NCBI GenBank assembly: GCA_004380135.1 | Contig: QXCR01000001.1 | Coordinates: 248,001-312,000, forward strand | Length of the DNA stretch: 64,000 nucleotides | Source: Stemphylium vesicarium | Taxonomy: Eukaryota; Ascomycota; Dothideomycetes; Pleosporales; Pleosporaceae | Direction of reading: 5' to 3' | In this document: positions 55,004 through 64,000 of the stretch, piece after piece | Layout of the letters: each line of letters starts with the position of its first letter | Position numbering within the stretch: position 1 is the stretch's first letter | Program-made: the position numbers and the translations under genes | Notes under the pieces: model-generated | What the model saw: only the letters and a program-made list of their open reading frames with translations | Told to the model about the DNA's origin: nothing | Database searches by the model: none

Positions 55004-55777
55004 CTAAGCTACAGAAGTGGGTTACGGTGGTGAACTCCAGACCACGGTATTGTACAAGCAGTAATGCCATCAAGGCATGTCTGAATCGGTGCTGCTTTTC
55101 GTCTATGTACGTTCCAAACCTGTCGCTCGTAGCCTTTCTGCAGGTTGCCCATGATCCCAATTCACGAGTTCCCAGTGATAGGCGGGTATACGCCATGCGA
55201 TGTTGTGTAACACTGCACTCTCTAATCGCATGTAAATTCATTGGCTACATGGGAGATACAGCAACACAAATCCCGCATTCCTCATCCTTCTCTTGGACCA
55301 GAGAATGGTGCTTCAAGTAGTTGAAACATCCTCTGAAAGAGCGTGATTGCTCGTTGACCCAAAACATGTTCAAGGCATGGCGTTTTTAGTGGTATTGTGC
55401 AGCAGAGCCCGCGTGCGGATGTGTTTTACCGCTTTGCGCCAGCCTCATGATAAATATGACGTCTTGCCATCTCAAACGAACGACGAGCAACGCTAAGAAA
55501 TTAATTTCAGGTGACATGCAAGACCGTTTTCCAAAGGTTTGGCGCAGGCTTGCATGTCAAAAGGAACTTGACACCCGTAGTGGGTCGAAAAAGAAATAGC
55601 GGGTAACGACATCCAGACTAGGTTGACGATGCGTGAAATAACGTACGGAACCCCTCAGCGGAGTCTACTGTGGGTTCAACAGGATAGAATATGTCGCATG
55701 ATCCGATTAAATACAGTTTTCTTATGCCTAAAGCTGAATGCCCACCGTCTTTCCATAAATTGCCCGGAAAACCAATC
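55004..55777. other. Divergent promoter between ABM and SDR genes
   Basis: 774 bp with both genes transcribed outward, an arrangement that would allow joint control. No specific binding site is recognised. An in-frame ATG at 55724 would extend the SDR by 18 residues. Confidence 0.5.
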
Positions 55778-56961
55778 ATGGGTTCTGAACAGCATGTCGC
55801 CATCGTAACCGGGGGCAACAGTGGCATGGGAATGGCAATTAGTCGAAGATTGGTAGAGAAAGGTTGGAAAGTTGCCATTGCCGATATTCGAGAGAACAAG
55901 ACCTTTGCACAAGAACTAGACGGTGCTTCCAGCTTCCATCAATGCAATGTTGCAGACTATAGCAGGTGTGCAGGGCCTCGATGAGTCGACTTCAGCGCTA
56001 ATGAGGTGTAGTCAAGCTGAGATGTTCCAGCAAGTATGGGATCGTCATGGAAGGATCGATGCGCTCTGCGCGAATGCGGGTATTGTCGACAAGAGGTAGA
56101 TTCTCCAAAGACTCTCGCTGTACGTTGCTAATATTTGCAGCTCAATCTTCATTTTCAAGCACCGCGGGTCTGACAAGTAAGGTATCGATGCCATGACAAT
56201 TGCTCTTGCTGACCGGGAAAGGATCCCACCGAAACCAGATTTGCTGTGCACTGATGTAGACTACAAGGGCGTCATCTATGGTACACAACTGGCGATCCAT
56301 TTCTTCCGTAAGAATCGGGTACCTGGTGGCAAGATCATTGCCACGGCCAGTGCCGCTGCAGTTGTTCCTCATGAAACTTATCCGGAATATGACGGGGCGA
56401 AAGCGGCTGTAGTCAATTTTGTCCGAGCTACAGCACGTATACTGAAAGATGTGAGTCTAGATAGAGGGTCAAGTTGGCAAAGTCCCGATGCTGACAAGTC
56501 GGAGAAAGACAATATCACAATTAATACGGTCTGCCCTGGTAGGTGTACTACGCTTATCTCACTCGCGCAGACGATTTACTGATATGTTCAGGGATTGTGC
56601 ATACGCCGATCATACCACAAGAGATGATCGATGCCGTATCAAAAGAGTGGTGCGTTACTTTCCACGTCTTAACATCACTGATTAACGTGCCACAGCTTGA
56701 CTCCTGCATCAACCGTCGTGAGCGCATATGAGAAGTTCCTCGAGGACGACAATCTATATGGCAGGGTTCTTGAGTGCTCAGCCGACCAGCACTTCTTTCT
56801 CGAACCACCGACGCTTGCCAATGGCCATATATCCAGACGAGCCGTCACTGTGTGGGATCCGCTGTTCAAAGAGTGCGTTCAATACCGAAGCCCCTTACCT
56901 GACTAACATAAGGTCTAGGTGCCACAATGAGAGTTCTGGATTGTCCGATGCGATCCCTTGA
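55778..56961 (+). CDS. Short-chain dehydrogenase/reductase (classical SDR)
   Basis: Eight exons: 55778-55965, 56012-56095, 56141-56176, 56222-56450, 56499-56538, 56592-56649, 56696-56872 and 56919-56961; seven introns of 45-48 bp except 53 and 46; 284 aa. Start MGSEQHVAIVTGGNSGMGMA contains the NAD(P)-binding TGxxxGxG motif. WDRHGRIDALCANAGIVD has the NAG motif; ATASAAAVVPHETYPEYDGAK carries the catalytic Ser, Tyr and Lys (YxxxK). The stretch INTVCPGIVHTPII is the usual C-terminal PG motif, and the end is WDPLFKECHNESSGLSDAIP. It resembles fungal 15-hydroxyprostaglandin-dehydrogenase-like SDRs, NAD-dependent oxidation of secondary alcohols being likely. All phases close over eight exons (855 bp). 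The substrate is unknown; ABM and lactonase neighbours suggest a metabolic partnership. Confidence 0.85.
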
Positions 56962-58731
56962 GGGTGGAGTGCCGTTGGAATCTGTTGAGCAGACAAGCTG
57001 CAGGTGCCGAGAGATCAATATATGCCAGGCCATATATGGACGAGATATATTAGGCTTAATGTGTTAAGCGTGGGATGATGCTCGATTTCCGCTTACCGAT
57101 AGACTTTTGGGATTCTGACAAGTCCCATTATCGACGTGATAGCAGTGTTTGTATGTAATGTGCACAACACCAAAATCGCAGGCTGAACGAACGCCGGTTC
57201 AGCTATCGTTAACTACTGTTCAAGATCCGCTGCCTGTGAGCGGATGAATGTGCTTTGAGATTGTGGAGAGCCGGGGACGTGAGCACTAGTGGTGCAGCCT
57301 GGAGGCCGTTGACCGATGGGGAAGAAAACGGACCAACAGTGGCTTTATGCGGAGTACGTCCCTAGATCAGGTGGGCGTAAGCGGATACCCAGGTCTGTAA
57401 CAGGAATAGGCGTATTCAATACGAGGGCATAGCACAGTATGCGTCGCGGCGCAGAGGGTCAACATAGAGTAGAGTAAGGTGTTGGATGCTAACAAGTAGG
57501 GCTCTGGGTAATCTTGGCAAAATCAAGGGATCAAGCGAGTGTTGGTTGAGGAGGCTGTGTATGCTTCGCCAGTCGTCTATACCTTCTCTTCGAGAGGGTA
57601 GTATAGGCCTGGGTTGGACTGGCGCTTCGACTAAGGCGCTGGTCGAGTAGTTGACAACTCGCGTGCGTATCGGTAGTCGCGATGAGAGCGCAGTTTGTGC
57701 CGGCTCGCCTACTGCAGCTGAGAAAGACGTGGAAGAATGTTAAGGAATTGAGTCGATAGGGGCGTGGGTTCGCAGTGGCTTATTGGCTTGGCGATATGGT
57801 GTAGAGTGTTGGGTGACAGCGGCGATGGCGAGATTGTTGCAGGAACAGCCAGGCTGGCAGCCACTTTAGCGCGAAAACAACCTGTCAATAAGTCAGTGTC
57901 TTAAGGATACCATCAATATTGTCTACGGACATACAGCACCTCTTCAGCAGTAATCGCGCACCCGCGCACTCAGGAACCTATGTCAACATCTCGATAGCGC
58001 TGTCCCTCGCAACACCCTGCATGCTGCCCGCCGCGATTGCGTGCCTCGTTGCCGCGCAGGGGGATCCCTTGGCGGGCGCATTAGGCATCGCGCCGCCTAA
58101 GGACAATGGCGTCCCGTTTTTCTGGCCAGAACGTCGCTCCATCTGGTTACTATATATTGCATCGCACGAACCAAGGCACGACGGACCTATCACGGACGTG
58201 CGACTCAAAGACTTTGACTTGTCTAGAGGCTCTATTACCCGAATCGCATTGCCAGTCATCAGCCGAAGCGACAGGTCTTGCATGTCTATGGAGGCCGTGG
58301 CGTGGCGTTAATTAGCAGGCCGACTATGCGGTCGTGGCTTGCAGGATCCCCAAGTCCCATGGCAATCACCATAAGGGCCCGCCGTTCCCATGCCTGGAAG
58401 CTTTTTGAGGTTGCTAATAAATTCCGCGAAACACTGCTCCAAACGGCTTTTTGGTGCTGATCGACATCAATAAGCAGGCCCCACCAACTGGTTGTCACTC
58501 ATTGCCTTTTACCCTCTTTGCCGTTATCTACCCCTGGCGGCCCGCAAAAAGCCTCGGACACTTCCTGGACTGCTGCAGGTACCCGTACCTGAGCTTTTGA
58601 AGGAAAGAAAAAAAAAACAGAGGTCATCGACAGTGAGGGTACTGTCCAACATCAACAAAGGACGGTCATGGGCTGTCCAAGTTTGTCGCCCTTCCGTGGA
58701 TAATTATAGATCACCGAGCCGTTCTATTGAA
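56962..58731. other. Intergenic, 1.8 kb
   Basis: No convincing gene is seen. The frame at 57919-58311 has no protein-like pattern. The right end carries the promoter of the GPI-type protein, with a purine run (GAAAGAAAAAAAAA) near 58600. Confidence 0.45.
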
Positions 58732-59918
58732 ATGGATTCCCAATGTTTCGATACTTGCGAGTCGCTAGCGATCCTGTCGCACCATCATCCCCTGCCAACG
58801 CCCAAGAGGCAACACGAAAACCGCTGCCGCTGTGTCCCCTTATATTTGCGCGTGTCACCACGCCTCGGCTTTGACATCCGCGCGCTGCTCCTGCTGCTCG
58901 TCGTATTTCTATCCTGCAGTTCCCTGGCTGCTCCCGTTACCGCGATTGAAGCCCATGGTGATCGACCAGCGCTGCTCGTCGAAGATACCGACCTTGCCTG
59001 GACTGGATCGGCGTTATACCTTGACCTAAGCCCTCCGCCAATCGTTCCGCGGTTCATGCCTCCTCTACAGCGCGACGACGATGCCCCTCACATCCTTACC
59101 GCATCGCCGGCAAAGCGTGCCATTAATACCGATTCTGGTGCGACCGAGAGCGACTTCACCATCCCCACGGCCTTCGATGCCGGACTGTCAAATAATTTTA
59201 CCAATTCGTGCGCCAAGTTCCTGAACCGGCTGCGCCAGAGCGAGGATTTCGTTAACTGCCATCCTTTCTCATTATTAATACAAGTAAGTTTGTACGTCTA
59301 TCTGCATGTGTGAACAAGTCTAACAACCCGTAGACATCAAGCAGCTTTTTTGACGCTTCCAAATCCACTCTCCGTATCACCCAGACCCTCGACGCGACTT
59401 GCGGGGCGGACGCGAACCAATGCAAGCCGATTCTTGATAACTATGCGCTAGAGCTATTGTCGGATTCAGCATGCAAAGCAGATTACGATAGTGATAATCC
59501 TATGGTGTTACAGGCCTACAACGGCCTCATTGCCTACCAACCGTCGTATCAGGCAAGTTGCTTGCACGATGACGAAGGCAACTACTGCTTCGCCAACGCC
59601 GTCAGCAACACCACATCTCCAGGAGACGCATACCCATATTACCTACCCATCGGACAGGAACTCCCAGGTGGATCGCGGCCAACCTGCAACTCGTGCTTGC
59701 AACAAGCAATGGGTGTATTTGCTTCTTACGGAAACAACGCCACACAGCCCATCTCGAAAACCTACACCTCAGCTGCGCAGCAAATTTCCATAGCCTGCGG
59801 TTCCTCATTCATCAACGTCACGGCCGCTCCACTCAAAGGTGCCGCAACAACAACAAGCGCATCGCTCACACCTACGATAACCCTTATTCTAATGTTTGTA
59901 CTTTTCTTCTTCCAGTAA
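58732..59918 (+). CDS. Fungal secreted/GPI-type protein (DUF7729-like)
   Basis: Two exons, 58732-59283 and 59334-59918, intron 50 bp, 378 aa. The start MDSQCFDTCESLAILSHHHP is followed by a strong hydrophobic helix (RALLLLLVVFLSCSSLAAPV), a signal anchor. The mature domain is extracellular and Cys-rich: FTIPTAFDAGLSNNFTNSCA, CHPFSLLIQTSSSFFDAS, TLDATCGADANQC, EGNYCFANAV, YYLPIGQELPGG and RPTCNSCLQQAMGVFAS, with several N-x-S/T sites. It ends with a Thr/Ser stretch and a hydrophobic tail (TPTITLILMFVLFFFQ), a typical GPI-anchoring signal. The pattern matches the uncharacterised fungal DUF7729 family as I recall it. The role is unknown; cell wall or plasma-membrane surface is likely. Confidence 0.82.
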
Positions 59919-61396
59919 AGTAGCGATACCCCACATATTCTATTCTTGTAAATATCTTATTCTAGTTCGCGTCGACTTTCGTCGATGATCAATCATTAGC
60001 GATGGCGCATGGGAGGATTCAAATCTTAGTTACAGGGCGTTGCAGAGCTGGAGAAGGATACCCATGGGATTCACAGATGCAAAGCACCGGTCCCCATATA
60101 CGAGGAAGAGAGCATAAGATGCGAGGATGCATTTAGACCTGTACAAGGACAGACTTGGTACGAAGGCCCCTCCTCGCTAGGATAATGGCACTACGTAGGC
60201 TGCATGACCAAACGATCAGAAGCCGTTCACACTTAAAAGCAATCTAGAAAATGTTTCATGAACACCTGTCCAAGCCCATCCCGTCTACGCATCCATTGGA
60301 CTACAGTCGTTTCCACAGAGTATAAGGACCATCGTACAACCCATGAACCCGGAAGGCTCAGCGCCCAAACCATCTAATCTATCCGCTGCGGTCGTGCACT
60401 TTGGCCCGCTCCCGCCCTCGATTTGCGCAACACCCTGTTTATATCGTCATTTCGTTCCTGACCAAAGCACATGTTTCCAAAAGGAAATTGCGGGCATTTT
60501 GAAGACATGGAAGTACCATGTAAATCTGGCGACGATGAATTGTGGGCCTGCGAACGTCACACACGTCAACAATGCATTGCGCAGCCGTGGATCTAGCCCA
60601 GTATCCGGCATATCGTCTCGATCGCCTCCGAATCTGCCCTTCCGGCGCTCTGAAACGCGTGGTCAGCTCATCACGTGCAGATCATACCCAGGTTCCTGCG
60701 CGGGGTGCCGCGATTAGGCAGGAAAGAGCCCCTGGTTTGTCAGACATCGTCACGGTGCTTCATCGTCCCGATGTCGACCCCGTATTTTCCGTTCCAACGG
60801 TAACGCGCTCACAAAGTTTGGCAGCCGTTATGATAAGTTATATCAAGTGCACTTGATAATGAGGCTCGGAAATTTACGTTTGCTCACTGTAACAATGTCA
60901 CAGGTCTATCGATACAGTCCCGCGTCTGAGTGGAGCTTGGTGTCGTCCTGTCATCTCCAACGCTTCGATCCTTGCATGGATAATCCGCGCAGTCGGAGGT
61001 CGTCAGCTGTGACAGGTCAGCCCTTTCCTGGCCCTATTGTCAAACGCATGAAGCGTTTGGAAGGCCCGACCACTCGTCTGTCAGCCGTGTCCCATGTTCA
61101 TTCTTGTACCTGAGACGTCCAGCTTCGCCGCGAGGGTTTGCTATGCGTGTCCCTTTCTCTCCTCTCATTCCTTCTTTCAATATTCGTGATCTTTGAAAGG
61201 CGATATTAATCGGGCTGGAACCTGTCTGTTCTTCGTCCATCGTGGCATATTCACTCCCTTCATTGCCTCCACGCTCATTACCAGCTGACACATTCTCTAC
61301 CAACGGGTCTATTCGGACGCCTTGCATTCATTCGCTACCATTCTGAGCAACATTACACGTCCGTTGCCACGCGACATTCCCTTTCCTATTGTCACC
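59919..61396. other. Intergenic, 1.5 kb
   Basis: No gene is recognised. Open frames here (60343-60717, 60542-60856) have no family signature. The right end is a CT-rich leader before the next gene. Confidence 0.45.
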
Positions 61397-63618
61397 ATGA
61401 CCGACATCCTTACTCAACAGGGTCTATTGTCCGCCCCTTCTTCTCGTCAAGATATCGTCAGCGCATTACTCAACGACTATGGTAACTCTTTCGGGCGAGG
61501 CGACGCATCCCCTTCCTCATATTCGCCGGTGCCGGCGCTCAAAGAACTGCCCTCGCCTCCGCCACGATCCGACAGCATCGCACGCAAGCCTCTTCCGGCT
61601 GCACAGCGTATGGACGCCAAGTTTCAGCTGAGAGGTAAGCACTCGTCTGATCTCTGATAAGGCAAAAGCAAAATGGCTGTGGACCATGACTCCGTGGGTT
61701 TGCTGGTTCGGGCTGTTACGTGGGTCCACAATGGCCGCGCCCTGGTTTCACGTCATCACAAACCTCGACATTTCTTTGTTGCTTCCCTTTCAACGCATCT
61801 ATAGTAGCAACGCAATAACCAACAGTTTCGGCCCGGACGTAATATGCTAACGATCAATAGATGATCAAGACGCACCTGTGTCGCCTGCTAGCTCGGTTCA
61901 AGACTCACCACCTCGACCAAGGAAGCGGATCGTGTCACGCAGCTTATCCCGTGACTCTAAGCCAGCATCTCTGAAGCTGACCATCAGCAACGGATCCACA
62001 GCAAGCATCCCGCCTACCCCGGCTTTCCCAGTACCATCTCGCATTGTTCCTTCATCAGGCCCAGCACAGAAAGACCTACCCCCTTCCCCTCCAGCCAAAT
62101 CGGAGCGACGAATGAGCGTCAAAGAAGAGGAAATGGGAAGCAAATCATCTAAGCAAGCGAAGGACCTTGCACGAAACGATTCTCTTTTGTCTCAGGGCAA
62201 AGCTGCTGACCGTGCGGGAAACTCATCTAACGCTGCACCCCCAGTCGTGAAGCGCAAAGCCATTGCGGAAACTGGCCTGAAGAAATTCAAGAGCCTAGCA
62301 GAACTAGGGAGCGGACCGCGAGGCAGGAAGGGCGCCCCGATGCCTCCCATGTCCGTACCCAGGGATCCCAGCGTTGATAGCCAACAATCCGATTCCGCTT
62401 TTCGAAAGGGTAGTGTAGACGGTCAAGCAGCCATTTCCAAGTCTGGCGAAGCTGAGTCAGAAGAACAGCCGCGTCAGATGCAAGGTCAACTCCCGCCAAC
62501 GCCAGATGAAGAGAAGGACGGTGCTAAGCCTCTGGCACCACCAAAGAAGGTTTTTACAGGCCTACCCTCAAACCCTCGCGTCAAAGCTCCAGCATCACCC
62601 CTGCACATGAGAGGCAAGAGCTCCACTGGCTTTAATGTCTTGAAGGTATATATCCGCCTCCCCTTCCCATCACCAGTACTCGTCAGATAGAGATGCTACT
62701 GCAACATAGCAGACCATTCAGGGTACCTGGCACCTTCTTCTCACCACTAAGATCTGGTCGCTAACATGGCAAATATAGGCAATGAGGCCGGCTCCTCCCG
62801 TTCCTACCATGGATGTGCAGACCATCACACCGGAGATGACGCCTTCCCCAACACTGAAGCCAGATCTAGCCAAGAAAGACTCTGAGATCTCGCCTGTATC
62901 ACCGTTGCCGCCACCAAGCGACCAGAGTCGTCCGTTCAGCTATGAGCCTGCTGCCGATGCTGAGACCCTGCAAGCAAAGCAACCATCCTCAGCAAGACTC
63001 ACACCGCCGCATGCTCCAACCCCACCCATGGATGCTCAACATCCCATTCGAAGCACCTCTCTCGACCCCCCAGTACCGTCCCCTGGTTTCCGCCCTTCAA
63101 GCGCCCCTTCCCGCCCTACTTCCACGGACCTCAGCGACGCCAACCTCTCACCCTTCCCCGGACCCTCTCTCCCCACCTCACCTGTAGACGAGAACGGCCC
63201 TCCCAGCGCAACACTCCCCGCCGAACCAGCAACACTCCCACCCTTCACACCCCTAACCCAACACCCCATCCCCCTGCCCATCTCCCTCGTCCCGCAAATC
63301 ACAAATGCCCAACTCCACTGCTACACCGGCCACGCCCACAACATCTGGTCCAACAACCTCTTCCAGCCCATGGCCTGCATGGTGTGCTATGAAAACGGCA
63401 AGGAGAGGAAGTGGGCGTGTACGTGGTGTCAGTTGCGGGTTTGCAGGGGGTGCAGTGAGGAGCTGAGAAGAATTCCTTGTAGGGATTTGGGTGTGCTGCT
63501 TGAGGCGAGGAGGAAGACCAGAGAGGTCAAGCAGAAGGAGAAGGAGGATGTTCAGAGGAATCCTGGGATTCTGGTGCAGGATGTTGATGGGGACGATGGT
63601 GAGGACAGGGGTATGTAG
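61397..63618 (+). CDS. Long disordered fungal protein with C-terminal CxxC-rich (zinc-binding) domain
   Basis: Three exons: 61397-61634, 61861-62645 and 62779-63618; introns of 226 and 133 bp; 620 aa. The start MTDILTQQGLLSAPSSRQDI is followed by a small ordered helix (IVSALLNDYGNSFGR), then ~430 residues of Ser/Pro/Lys-rich disorder with many SP sites (phosphorylation targets). The C-terminal ~100 residues look folded: AQLHCYTGHAHNIWSNN, then MACMVCYENGKERKWACTWC and VCRGCSEELRRIPCRDLG. Three CxxC pairs, a further Cys and His residues suit two zinc ions, and the spacing recalls small treble-clef or B-box-like domains. This C-terminal module is known to me only as an uncharacterised fungal domain. 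No enzyme residue is apparent; a binding or scaffold role is possible. Confidence 0.75.
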
Positions 63619-64000
63619 ACGGTGGCTTTGTGGAGGAGATGGTTTATGGGCACATGATTTTGGTTTGGTGTGGGAGATGATCGGCTTTGTTCTTTTGTGG
63701 TTTGCTTGCATAGCGGGTGCGTAGTGTGATTCTTCGGACTGTGTTCGTTTTTCGTCTTTTTTTTTTGTTCATTATCCTTCTTGAAGAAGACCTCTTGCAG
63801 GTGCAAGTACGAAAAGAGAAGGCGGGGCCTTTCTCACTACGGCCACCGCACTTCTCATTAGAGAGCACTGCGTAGCGTTTACAGCATCACTTTTCCTTGA
63901 CAATGTATCACATAAGCTTCACATCCGACTTTTTTCAAACAACCATCTCCTGTGCGTTGTTCAACGTGTATGTTATACATATGACACTATGACCTCTTCT
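63619..64000. other. 3' flank and right edge of window
   Basis: 382 bp downstream of the last gene. A T-run (near 63757-63766) is visible. No further gene is seen before the edge. Confidence 0.5.

Noticed and set aside
57919..58311. Plus-strand frame of 130 codons
   Set aside because: Overlapping frames on both strands of similar length, no motif, no promoter or splice support.
58492..58731. Upstream extension of the GPI-type protein frame
   Set aside because: The extension is basic and irregular; the ATG at 58732 leads directly to the signal-anchor helix, which suits a secreted protein.
60343..60856. Overlapping plus-strand frames between the GPI-type protein and the zinc protein
   Set aside because: No homology signal and no continuity between the frames.

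Overview
The window is nuclear DNA of a filamentous ascomycete, most likely a dothideomycete of the Pleosporales type (the rank below Ascomycota is an inference). The reasons are genes broken by many 40-90 bp GT..AG introns, housekeeping proteins of clearly fungal type (Rpn2, the Cet1 RNA triphosphatase, pyruvate kinase, Nbs1, Afi1), and fungal-only families (Ato/GPR1-FUN34-YaaH, mitofissin, a GPI-type DUF7729-like protein). Exon borders were worked out by hand from splice consensus, reading phase and family similarity. Starts are the weakest part of several models.

Layout. 1-19.7 kb is mostly conserved housekeeping: a 5'-truncated cytochrome b5 protein; a lactose-permease-like sugar transporter; RPN2; CET1; pyruvate kinase; a tiny four-exon mitofissin (ATG44) gene; NBS1; and a DHA1-type MFS exporter. 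19.7-30.1 kb carries a possible 47-residue membrane protein, two fungal genes of unknown function, a patatin/DUF3336 triacylglycerol lipase of the Tgl4 class, and a proline-rich protein with one C-terminal membrane helix. 30.5-34.7 kb holds AFI1 and an EF-hand protein, divergently placed. 34.7-38.1 kb is gene-poor, with a possibly decayed reading frame. 38.1-45.7 kb holds an SMP-30/gluconolactonase-like enzyme, a small secreted cysteine-rich protein with a putative Kex2 site, a BolA protein, an ACSF3-like malonyl/acyl-CoA synthetase, a small membrane protein and an acetate-permease-family gene. 45.7-48.9 kb is gene-poor. 48.9-57 kb holds a BCS1-type AAA ATPase, an unknown protein, and a run of a paraoxonase-like beta-propeller enzyme, a two-domain ABM protein and a multi-exon short-chain dehydrogenase. 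58.7-63.6 kb holds the GPI-type protein and a long disordered protein ending in a CxxC-rich domain.

How the genes relate. Most are independent. Some functional themes recur: mitochondria (ATG44, BolA, the CoA ligase, BCS1-like ATPase), carbon uptake and use (sugar transporter, pyruvate kinase, acetate-type permease, lactonase-like enzymes, CoA ligase), and lipid turnover (patatin lipase). The lactonase-like/ABM/SDR trio at 52.2-57 kb is the only group that looks like a possible small pathway, and no polyketide or peptide synthase is present in the window. No mobile element, CRISPR array, rRNA or convincing tRNA was seen.
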